The position numbers were made by a program, and so were the translations under genes. Shown piece by piece: positions 1-5,404 of a stretch of 5,782 bases of DNA. The DNA comes from JBEEJZ01 sp041168905. Lineage in GTDB: Bacteria; Pseudomonadota; Gammaproteobacteria; Burkholderiales; Burkholderiaceae_C. The notes beneath the pieces were generated by a model. That model made no database searches and was not told the origin of the DNA. It was given only the letters and a program-made list of their open reading frames with translations. Within the stretch, counting starts at the first letter, position 1. Every line of letters starts with the position of its first letter. The stretch spans positions 1 to 5,782 of the forward strand of contig JBEEJZ010000003.1 of the NCBI GenBank assembly GCA_041168905.1. Reading direction: 5' to 3'.

Positions 1-59
1 CGACCATGGCTTTTTTGTAGTGGCTCGACACGCCAGTCCACAGGTACCAAAGGACTCAC
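1..59 (-). CDS. GNAT-family toxin of a TacAT-type toxin-antitoxin pair, N-terminal fragment cut by the window edge
   Basis: Only the first 19 codons are present, beginning at a GTG that overlaps the antitoxin stop (GTGA, four-base overlap) and running off the left edge. They read (M)SPLVPVDWRVEPLQKSHG. The WRVEPL...K.H block resembles the N-terminus of GNAT toxins that pair with DUF1778 antitoxins (TacT, AtaT and KacT relatives), which usually go on to an (R)xxFDCG motif lying beyond this window. Members of that family acetylate the amino group of aminoacyl-tRNA and stop translation. The overlap implies translational coupling to the antitoxin gene. A second possible start is GTG at 41-39, seven codons in, which would remove the overlap. 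The assignment rests on a very short peptide plus gene order, so the family is likely but not proven. Whether the toxin is intact cannot be seen. Confidence 0.65.
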   Translation of the reverse strand, partial: MSPLVPVDWRVEPLQKSHG

Positions 60-352
60 ACCCCGGTCTGTGCGCGATACTGCCGTGCAGCCTGGCTAAG
101 ACGCTCATTCGGGGCGGGAGCGTCCAGCAAAGCAGACACAAACCGGATCTGCTCGTTGCGTGTCAGGGTAATGGTTTCGTGGGTTTGAATGATTCGGGCA
201 GCAGCCTCTTGCGCACTCGCAACAACGAACTCGCTGAGCGTGCGTGCGGACAGCGTTGCTGCTTGCTGAAACAACGCCTTTTGTTCCGTACTGATACGCG
301 CCTCCAGGCGCGCTCCACGGGTTTTAGCGGACACATCACGACTGGCTTGCAT
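56..352 (-). CDS. DUF1778 / TacA-family ribbon-helix-helix antitoxin
   Basis: A 98-residue protein that would bind and neutralise the adjacent GNAT toxin and repress its own promoter. The N-terminal part (about residues 13-55, RLEARISTEQKALFQQAA then SEFVVASAQEAA) has the ribbon-helix-helix pattern of a beta strand with alternating residues followed by two amphipathic helices. The C-terminal part (about 60-93) has the toxin-binding signature of the family, ending in F-x2-ALL-x-AP-APN-x2-L-x2-AA. The frame stays open upstream to 535, but the ATG at 352-350 is the better start: it gives the usual family length and has GGAGG five bases upstream. The upstream extension also crosses the palindromic promoter. 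The stop overlaps the toxin start by four bases, as expected for a coupled antitoxin-first operon. Confidence 0.88.
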   Translation of the reverse strand: MQASRDVSAKTRGARLEARISTEQKALFQQAATLSARTLSEFVVASAQEAAARIIQTHETITLTRNEQIRFVSALLDAPAPNERLSQAARQYRAQTGV

Positions 353-357
353 ACTGA

Positions 358-362
358 CCTCC
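358..362 (-). promoter_or_regulatory. Shine-Dalgarno sequence of the antitoxin gene
   Basis: GGAGG on the minus strand, five bases before the ATG at 352-350. It decides the antitoxin start in favour of the internal Met over the longer open frame that begins at 535. Confidence 0.8.
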
Positions 363-386
363 AAAGTCAAAACTCGGCATGTCCAT

Positions 387-415
387 ATTGTACGCCAATT
401 GTCCGTACATGACAG
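387..415 (-). promoter_or_regulatory. Predicted sigma-70 promoter of the antitoxin-toxin operon
   Basis: On the minus strand a -10 box TACAAT (392-387, five of six consensus bases) lies 17 bases downstream of a weaker -35 box CTGTCA (415-410, four of six). Transcription would begin near 380, leaving a short leader of about 28 bases that contains the GGAGG ribosome-binding site. The 389-409 palindrome covers the -10 box and the spacer. This is a prediction from sequence only. Confidence 0.55.
389..409. promoter_or_regulatory. Interrupted palindrome, likely autoregulatory operator of the toxin-antitoxin operon
   Basis: TGTACG, nine bases, CGTACA: the two six-base arms are perfect reverse complements. 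The element overlaps the -10 box of the predicted promoter, so a bound ribbon-helix-helix antitoxin (alone or with the GNAT toxin) would block RNA polymerase. Such autoregulation is established for TacAT-type systems. The match of this particular site to the antitoxin is inferred. Confidence 0.6.
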
Positions 416-575
416 TAGCAAGGCAGACCCGTCCAACTGGCCAGACAAACGAAATGCACTGGCAAAACAGGATTTTGGTGACCACGCCAATTGAGGATTC
501 GAGGCACCCAGCTGGTTTGCCAAGATTTGCTTCAATGGTGTGGAACACTAAAAATCACAGCTTCATAATATTCGT

Positions 576-1079
576 ATGACACCCACAGCGCAGACTTATA
601 TCGACTACCTGCAAATGGAGGCTCATCCAGAAGGTGGTTTTTTCAAGGAGACCTACAGAAGTCTTCATCTGATGAACGTGAGGCAAGGCGGTGGTGGCAC
701 CCCTATTCAAAGAAGCGTCAGCACCGGAATCTACTTTTTGCTGGAAAAGAACAATTTTTCAGCGTTCCACAAAATTCAATCTGACGAGATGTGGCACTTT
801 TACGCTGGCCAGTCACTGGAGGTTCTGGAGCTCGATGTGCGGGGTGAACTAAGCAGCACCCGTTTGGGGCCGGACATCTTGGGCGGAGAAATCCACCAAC
901 ACGTAGTTCCGGCCAACACTTGGTTTGCGTCCAGGGTGGCTGACGGCGGTTCGTTTTCGCTGGTTGGTTGCACGGTAGCGCCGGGGTTTGATTTTGCTGA
1001 CTTTTGTATGGCCGACCGGGAAACACTGCAGAAGGAATTTCCACAACACAGCCAAACTATTGCCGAGCTAACACGCTAA
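576..1079 (+). CDS. DUF985 cupin-superfamily protein
   Basis: A 167-residue, single-domain cytoplasmic protein (no signal peptide or membrane segment). It is full length for the DUF985/Cupin_5 family, which includes yeast YML079w. Recognisable blocks in order: HPEGGFFKETYRS (17-29), the strand TGIYFLLE (50-57), the core cupin motif FSAFHKIQSDEMWHFYAG (61-78) with His65, Glu71 and His74 as candidate metal or ligand contacts, LEVLELD (81-87), VPANTWFASRV (111-121), and the C-terminal SLVGCTVAPGFDFADFCMAD (128-147). Family members form a small beta barrel and resemble sugar-modifying cupins, but no reaction is firmly assigned. No good Shine-Dalgarno sequence precedes the ATG; CATAAT at 564-569 ends six bases before it. 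The gene stands alone: the preceding operon runs the other way and the next gene starts about 250 bases on. Confidence 0.9.
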   Translation: MTPTAQTYIDYLQMEAHPEGGFFKETYRSLHLMNVRQGGGGTPIQRSVSTGIYFLLEKNNFSAFHKIQSDEMWHFYAGQSLEVLELDVRGELSSTRLGPDILGGEIHQHVVPANTWFASRVADGGSFSLVGCTVAPGFDFADFCMADRETLQKEFPQHSQTIAELTR

Positions 1080-1329
1080 AGTGCTTGTTTACAGCGTACC
1101 TGCCACGCGTTGTCCGTGCGCGACTTCAATGAATCTGAAAGTCGTACGAAGGCGCCTGGCCCGGAAATTCATGCGCGCGACGATCAATTTCCGCCATCTC
1201 AACGGCTACGACTATCTGCGTTCTTCTTCAATTACCGCTTTTGCAATTGGTGGTCGCAGTGGCCAATTCCCATCATGAATAATGGTACAGATGCGGCTAT
1301 GCTCTAACAAAAATTCACGGAACCTGGCA
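1080..1329. other. Intergenic region between the cupin gene and the exported dehydratase-mutase gene
   Basis: Two short open frames cross this stretch but neither has a ribosome-binding site or recognisable content. Two weak inverted repeats are present: CGACTT (1121-1126) with AAGTCG (1139-1144), and AATTGG (1245-1250) with CCAATT (1263-1268), each with a 12-base spacer. Neither has a T tract, so they are not intrinsic terminators. The second lies about 60 bases before the next gene's preferred start and could be a regulator site. A possible -10 box TATGCT (1298-1303) would put the transcript start near 1310, about 20 bases before the ATG at 1330, but the matching -35 (ATGAAT, 1275-1280) is poor. 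Confidence 0.4.
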
Positions 1330-2592
1330 ATGCGACTTACTCATCTGCTTCTTGGCCTACTCTGTGCGCTCGGGCTGCCTTTGGCCCACGCAGCCAATGA
1401 CAGACTTGACGATATTGCCGCGCGCGGCGTACTGCGTGTCGGTACCACCGGTGACTACAAGCCATTCACGTTCAAGAATCCTGTCACCGGGCAGTACGAG
1501 GGCATGGACGTGGACCTGGCCGCGCGCCTGGCCCAATCGCTGCGTGTCAAGTTGGAACTCGTGCCCACCACTTGGTCCAAGCTGATGCCCGACCTGGAGG
1601 CTGGCAAGTTCGATATTGGCGTCGGCGGCATTTCGGTGACACTGGAGCGCCAGAAGACGGCCTTGTTCTCATTGCCCTACCTGCGCGACGGCAAGACGCC
1701 AATTGCCCGTTGCGAAAACCAGGCCCGTTTTGCTACGCTGGCCCAGATCGATCAGCCCGGCGTGCGGGTGATCGTCAACCCTGGGGGTACCAATGAGCGC
1801 TTCGATCGGGCCAATCTGCAACATGCGCAGATCGTGGTTTACCCAGACAACGTCACCATCTTTGAACAGTTGGTCGCCGGCAAGGCTGACCTGATGATCA
1901 CCGACGCTACCGAGACGCTGTTGCAGCAAAAACTGCAACCCGGTCTGTGTGCGGTGCACCCACAAGCGCCGTTTGATTTTTCTGAAAAAGCCTATCTGCT
2001 GCCCAATGACTGGCGATGGAAGGCCTACGTCGACCAATGGTTGCATCAGACCCAGGAAACCGGCACCTTCGGCCGGGTTGAGCAGCGTTGGCTCAGCTGG
2101 CCATGGTTGCAAGGTTCACCCCGCACGCCGTTGGAACAACTGCTCTCCTTGATGGATGAGCGGCTCAAATTGATGACTGACGTGGCCAAATACAAGTGGA
2201 ACACCCACGGCGCCATTGAAGATTTGCCGCGTGAGAAAGTCATCGCAGAGAACCTGGGTCAGCAAGCAGCTGCAGCGGGTGTCTCAGGCACATGGGCACA
2301 GGCCTTCTTCGCCGCCCAGATTACCGCCTCCAAAACGGTGCAGCACGCGCTGTTTGACCAGTGGACAAAAGCCGACCAAGCGCCATTTGCCGACGTGCCC
2401 GATCTACCCAGCGAGACCCGCCCGCGTCTGGATGCCCTGACGCCATTACTAATCAAAGCCCTGGCCGACAACTGGACCACACTGAACGACCCGGCCCAGC
2501 AAGGTCTCATCGCCAAGGCCGCCGAGCATCGCCTCTCGCCTACTTGGGGCGCGGCACGGCAACAGGCCCTGGCAGGTCTGGCGACGCATTAG
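1330..2592 (+). CDS. Exported bifunctional enzyme: periplasmic cyclohexadienyl (prephenate/arogenate) dehydratase fused to AroQ-gamma chorismate mutase
   Basis: A 420-residue precursor. Residues 1-21 form a signal peptide (MRLTH, a leucine-rich core, cleavage after AHA), which favours this ATG over the in-frame ATG at 1282 that would bury the signal behind 16 extra residues. Residues 24-259 are a solute-binding-protein fold of the PheC type, with GTTGDYKPF (38-46), YLRDGKTPI (117-125), NPGGTNERF (150-158), PDNVTIFEQ (172-180), TDATE (191-195) and GLCAVHP with FDFSEKAYLLP (205-225). Glu195 appears to match catalytic Glu173 of Pseudomonas aeruginosa PheC, aligned from memory. Residues 266-420 are an AroQ-gamma chorismate mutase: LLSLMDERLKLMTDVAKYKW, IEDLPRE, FFAAQITASKTVQ. 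Arg278, Lys289, Arg301, Ser334 and Gln338, and probably Arg366, align with active-site positions of secreted mutases such as M. tuberculosis Rv1885c. Chorismate would become prephenate and then phenylpyruvate (or arogenate would become phenylalanine) in the periplasm. The ribosome-binding site is weak (CGGA). Confidence 0.9.
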   Translation: MRLTHLLLGLLCALGLPLAHAANDRLDDIAARGVLRVGTTGDYKPFTFKNPVTGQYEGMDVDLAARLAQSLRVKLELVPTTWSKLMPDLEAGKFDIGVGGISVTLERQKTALFSLPYLRDGKTPIARCENQARFATLAQIDQPGVRVIVNPGGTNERFDRANLQHAQIVVYPDNVTIFEQLVAGKADLMITDATETLLQQKLQPGLCAVHPQAPFDFSEKAYLLPNDWRWKAYVDQWLHQTQETGTFGRVEQRWLSWPWLQGSPRTPLEQLLSLMDERLKLMTDVAKYKWNTHGAIEDLPREKVIAENLGQQAAAAGVSGTWAQAFFAAQITASKTVQHALFDQWTKADQAPFADVPDLPSETRPRLDALTPLLIKALADNWTTLNDPAQQGLIAKAAEHRLSPTWGAARQQALAGLATH

Positions 2593-3137
2593 CCCGCTCG
2601 TCCGACGCCTCTGACGGACTGCTGTGACCCGGTGAGCGACGAATTCGAACCGGACAACCCCGTCAAGCCGTGGCGCTACTCGCAGATCTGTGAGAGCTAC
2701 TGCCGGGTGATTTGCTGAACAACATGGTATTGGACGCCGGCAACCAGGTCGTTGACGGTGCGATCACAAGTTTGGTTGGTTTGTTTAGCGATTTCATTAT
2801 GCCGACGGCAATGTCAGCTTTCTATTTTTCGATCGAAACTTGGGTGTCAGCTTTGCTGAAACCTCGACGCCTGCTTTGGGCACGGTGCCGAAATACACGA
2901 GGGGATTCAAACGTTGACCGAAGTTCATCTCCCCAAACCCGACGGTCGAGAACACAAGCTAAAAATGGTGAAAAGTAGTCCGCATTCAATTTTCGCGGAA
3001 TGATTTTCTTGACTAGCAGGTAGGCCCAAAGACCGCGCCAATTCAGTTGCGCTGTCGCGGTATGGCTTGAGCCAATCCAGCAGACATCCCTTTCAAACTT
3101 TGACAGGGGACTGGCTCTCTCATGGGAACACCTCGCC
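2593..3137. other. Region of about 545 bases without a convincing gene; possible junction or decayed mobile DNA
   Basis: No open frame here has both a credible start and a recognisable protein. The longest candidates are a 28-codon GTG frame at 2632-2718 (begins VSDEFEPDNPVKPWRY), an 88-codon TTG frame at 2712-2978 with a hydrophobic stretch (about 14-50) and then an arginine-rich, low-plausibility tail, and a 134-codon minus-strand frame (2822-3226) that runs antisense into the next gene's signal peptide. A short plus-strand frame near 2908-3000 (LTEVHLPKPDGREHKL, ending at a TGA just before 3003) also looks protein-like. Fragmented coding character spread over several frames suggests remnants of disrupted genes. 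The repeat and palindrome cluster at 2812-2854 lies here. No terminator follows the stop at 2592; GTCCG/CGGAC just after it lacks a T tract. Confidence 0.5.
2812..2854 (+). repeat. Two direct copies of TGTCAGCTTT flanking a 12-bp palindrome
   Basis: TGTCAGCTTT occurs exactly at 2812-2821 and 2845-2854, 33 bases apart start to start. Between them lies the perfect palindrome TTTCGATCGAAA (2827-2838). Repeated TGTCAG-type terminal sequences are a feature of some insertion-sequence ends, notably the multiple terminal repeats of the IS21 family, so a relic IS end is one reading. A protein-binding or attachment region is another. No transposase remnant could be identified next to it. Confidence 0.5.
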
Positions 3138-3755
3138 TTGCGTAAGAAATTCAGATTATTTGCTCTATTGTTCGCATACAGCCTAGGCACCATGGCGCAA
3201 ACCGTCAGTGGCAGCGCATTTTGCACAGCAGCGATTTATGCCCCCCCATTTGCCTCTGTGGACATAAGTGGATCGGTGGCATTAACTGATGTTGGCCTAC
3301 CCGGCGCTGTCTGGGTTGGAATCGAAGACCCAGCGAAACCTGGTTATCCAGCAGCATTCTTGACACCCTCTGGTTGGGTAACTTGGACAACAGGTGGTTT
3401 CCCTGCGTACGTTGAAACACAGTCCATGGGACCAGGCTTCTCGCACTCAGCGTGCGTCCCCAATTCCCAGTACGGCAGCGGTTGCACTTCTACAAGTGCA
3501 AGCTTCGTGGGCTGGAAAATCTATGCTGGCTATGGCGTTCTGACACCTGAGCATCAGGCCTTGATCGCACAGCGGCGTGCGTCACTCGATCAAGCAAAGC
3601 CCTGGCTACAGCAACAAGGCAAGTGGCGCCCGGAATATGAAGACGATGTGGCCAATCGCAATGCCCTCGTTCAGAAATCCGCAAACGATGGCCGCTGGGG
3701 TTTGGCACTAACAGTGCCCTATATCGATTGCACTCCGCCCGATTCTGGCAGCTAG
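3138..3755 (+). CDS. Exported protein of unknown function with four cysteines
   Basis: I do not recognise this 205-residue protein. It begins at TTG, the only reasonable start in frame: GGGA lies about ten bases upstream, and it places a textbook signal peptide at the very N-terminus (RKKFR, hydrophobic LFALLFAYSLG, cleavage near TMA-Q at residue 20). The mature part has Cys29, Cys106, Cys116 and Cys198, enough for two disulfides, which fits a periplasmic or surface location. Residues 30-135 are rich in Gly, Pro, Ser, Thr and aromatics (LPGAVWVGIEDP, PSGWVTWTTGGFPAYV, GWKIYAGYGVLTPE), suggesting a beta-sandwich. Residues 137-185 are charged and probably helical (EHQALIAQRRASLDQ onward). The next gene starts 32 bases downstream on the same strand, so the two probably share a transcript. 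Conjugative pilus accessory or surface-exclusion roles are possible from context only. Confidence 0.72.
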   Translation: MRKKFRLFALLFAYSLGTMAQTVSGSAFCTAAIYAPPFASVDISGSVALTDVGLPGAVWVGIEDPAKPGYPAAFLTPSGWVTWTTGGFPAYVETQSMGPGFSHSACVPNSQYGSGCTSTSASFVGWKIYAGYGVLTPEHQALIAQRRASLDQAKPWLQQQGKWRPEYEDDVANRNALVQKSANDGRWGLALTVPYIDCTPPDSGS

Positions 3756-3787
3756 CGGCAACACTGCCCTCATCCGGAAATAGTTTC

Positions 3788-5194
3788 ATGGAAAACCTGA
3801 CCCCAGAGCAACAGCAACGAATCGCACTGCTTGAAGCCTTTGAGGCCATCACGGCACCCGAGCGCGATGCTCGCCGTAGCCGAATAGACCTACACGAGCA
3901 GGAGTTCCGTGAAAAGTGGCTTCAACTGCAATCAAGCATGGAGGCCACGCGTAGCGACCTGCATGCCAAACTGAAGGGACTGAATGCTTCCGAGTCATCC
4001 ATTGCCGCGTCAATGGCTATCGAGTTGGCAAAGCTCTCGGAAGGCTACTACGCCGACAAGGACAAGGCAGCACGACAACTTGATGGAGAGCTTCCCAAGC
4101 CCAAGAGTTGGATTGAATTCCTGAAGGAATCAAAACGTGAGCAACCCGACCAGCCAGTAATTGACGCACTGATTGAGGAAGCAGAGAAGGCACCGGAGAT
4201 TGGCCAGGAATCATTTTCCTCGCAAGTTACACCCAACGTCGTCTTGAATGACCTGCAAGCACGCGAAGGCAAAGATGGGGTCATGGAGTATGCCCGTGGC
4301 ATGACGGTGGCGGTGCGCGATGTGGGTGACCGCCTGGATGTCCGTAAAACCGATGACCGCGACATTGAAGCCGCTCTCAAAATTGCTGCCAAGAAGTTTG
4401 ACGTGGACAAGGGCTTGCTATTGACCGGCGACACAGCGTTCAAAGTTCGAGCAGCCGAAATTTCCGGCCAACTGGGCTACCCACTTCAGAATACTGAACC
4501 TGATGTCTTGCGGGCCTGGATGCGTGGAAAGCAGGCCGCCCAAGGAATTCAGCAAACCCGTTTTCCTGGCGTTGACGCTGGAATTTCGGGCGATCCAACC
4601 AACAATCTGACGATGGCACCTTTGGGCCAATCTACTCTAAGGGCCGATCTGCGCACGATCGAAATCCTGCGAAAAAAGCCTGTGACCGGTGTCGACCTGG
4701 TTGGCGACGACAAGCTCTCCATGCCGGATATACGCATGCTAGCGGCCCACGCCAGCATCAAGGATCTGGGCTACCAAGTCATTCACCAGCTCGCCAGAGC
4801 CGACCTTGAAAAACCAGACGGTGGCCTTGGCAGCAGTAGTCCAGATATCGTCAGCATCTTGCTTGAGAAAGGCCTTTTGGATGCCGACGGCAAGCTCACA
4901 CCGTTAGGCGGCGATGTGGTCATGGTGCGTGACGACCGTGTCATTCGAGAACGCGAGGCACTGGAACCGTCGCAGCGGGCAGCAACAGAACAGTATTTCA
5001 AAACCTCTGGTGACTACGTGCGAGAAGCCTATGCGAGGGAACGTGAAATGGTAGCCCCTGAAGTCGCTCAAGAAAAAGAAGATCAGGCAGAGGAAATGGA
5101 GCACCAAATGCTCGGGAACGAAAAGGCCTTTCAACTGACTCCACCCAAACCCATTGCCCGACATCCCCAGTTGGAAGACAGCCTCGAACTTTGA
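3788..5194 (+). CDS. LPD7-domain protein of a conjugative or mobile element
   Basis: A 468-residue cytoplasmic protein. Residues 1-135 are highly charged and mostly helical (EQQQRIALLEAFEAI, ERDARRSRIDLHEQEFREKW), probably coiled coil. Residues about 165-255 match the large polyvalent protein-associated domain 7: GVMEYARGMTVAVRDVGDRL, then DRDIEAALKIAAKKF, LLLTGDTAFKVRAAEISGQLG and a following helix. This domain is widespread in relaxases and other multi-domain proteins of plasmids and ICEs and is thought to help handle or protect transferred DNA; no enzymatic activity is assigned. Residues 290-400 hold no motif I can name, and the tail (410-445) is charged and glutamate-rich. The start is ATG with GGA nine bases upstream; the frame is open back to a TTG at 3728, but that would overlap the preceding gene. 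A strong terminator follows the stop by eight bases. Confidence 0.78.
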   Translation: MENLTPEQQQRIALLEAFEAITAPERDARRSRIDLHEQEFREKWLQLQSSMEATRSDLHAKLKGLNASESSIAASMAIELAKLSEGYYADKDKAARQLDGELPKPKSWIEFLKESKREQPDQPVIDALIEEAEKAPEIGQESFSSQVTPNVVLNDLQAREGKDGVMEYARGMTVAVRDVGDRLDVRKTDDRDIEAALKIAAKKFDVDKGLLLTGDTAFKVRAAEISGQLGYPLQNTEPDVLRAWMRGKQAAQGIQQTRFPGVDAGISGDPTNNLTMAPLGQSTLRADLRTIEILRKKPVTGVDLVGDDKLSMPDIRMLAAHASIKDLGYQVIHQLARADLEKPDGGLGSSSPDIVSILLEKGLLDADGKLTPLGGDVVMVRDDRVIREREALEPSQRAATEQYFKTSGDYVREAYAREREMVAPEVAQEKEDQAEEMEHQMLGNEKAFQLTPPKPIARHPQLEDSLEL

Positions 5195-5202
5195 ACAACC
5201 AC

Positions 5203-5227
5203 GCCCGATTTGCTCGGGCATTTTTTT
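5203..5227 (+). terminator. Intrinsic (Rho-independent) terminator after the LPD7 gene
   Basis: GCCCGA (5203-5208), loop TTTGC, TCGGGC (5214-5219), then A and seven T residues (5221-5227). The six-base-pair GC-rich stem with a five-base loop and uninterrupted T tract is a classic terminator. It starts eight bases after the stop at 5194 and its T tract ends only nine bases before the next small gene's preferred start. Confidence 0.88.
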
Positions 5228-5236
5228 GGAATGACC

Positions 5237-5404
5237 ATGCAAGCCCAATCGATTTTCTCCGCACAGACCCTGGCCGCACTGGATATCCCGCCTGACAAGG
5301 AAGTCCACCCTGCGCGCGATGCAGACCAGCTCGGCATCGATCTCTTGGGTCCTGAACACGATGATGTGGATACCTCGGACTTTGCGGAGGTGAGTCATGG
5401 CTGA
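5237..5404 (+). CDS. Small acidic protein of unknown function, coupled to the ArdC-like gene
   Basis: A 55-residue protein with 12 Asp/Glu against one Lys and one Arg, most of the acid in the second half (DADQLGIDLL, HDDVDTSDF). I do not recognise the family. The ATG at 5237 is preferred because GGA lies six bases before it; ATG at 5231 has no room for a ribosome-binding site, and the TTG at 5210 lies inside the terminator hairpin. Its stop overlaps the ArdC-like start by eight bases, which argues it is translated and coupled to that gene. No promoter fits between the terminator and this start. The acidic composition could hint at a DNA-mimic or protein-interaction role, but that is speculation. 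Confidence 0.55.
   Translation: MQAQSIFSAQTLAALDIPPDKEVHPARDADQLGIDLLGPEHDDVDTSDFAEVSHG
5386..5390 (+). promoter_or_regulatory. Shine-Dalgarno sequence of the ArdC-like gene
   Basis: GGAGG six bases before the ATG at 5397, inside the 3' end of the small acidic gene. It fixes the start of the ArdC-like protein and supports coupled translation. Confidence 0.8.

Noticed and set aside
20..579. Plus-strand frames of 130 and 66 codons opposite the antitoxin gene and its promoter
   Set aside because: They are antisense to the antitoxin gene or cross its operator, with no domain character.
1081..1307. Two overlapping 65-codon plus-strand frames between the cupin and dehydratase-mutase genes
   Set aside because: They have GTG starts without ribosome-binding sites and no recognisable content; the second overlaps the region where the next gene's promoter should lie.
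1282..1329. Upstream in-frame ATG extending the dehydratase-mutase by 16 residues
   Set aside because: It would put a polar extension before an otherwise ideal signal peptide and lacks a ribosome-binding site; the ATG at 1330 is favoured.
1669..2112. Minus-strand frame of 147 codons inside the dehydratase domain
   Set aside because: It is a shadow of a strongly conserved coding region on the plus strand.
2600..2623. GTCCG/CGGAC hairpin just after the dehydratase-mutase stop, considered as a terminator
   Set aside because: The stem is only five base pairs with a ten-base loop, and no T tract follows on either strand.
2712..2978. Plus-strand TTG-start frame of 88 codons with a hydrophobic stretch
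   Set aside because: It has no ribosome-binding site, and its second half becomes a random-looking arginine/serine-rich tail. It is described only as part of the poorly coding block.
2822..3226. Minus-strand open frame of 134 codons
   Set aside because: It overlaps the signal-peptide region of the 3138 gene on the opposite strand, has no recognisable domain, and has arginine-rich, atypical composition. Some part of it might be a relic, but it is not supported as a gene.
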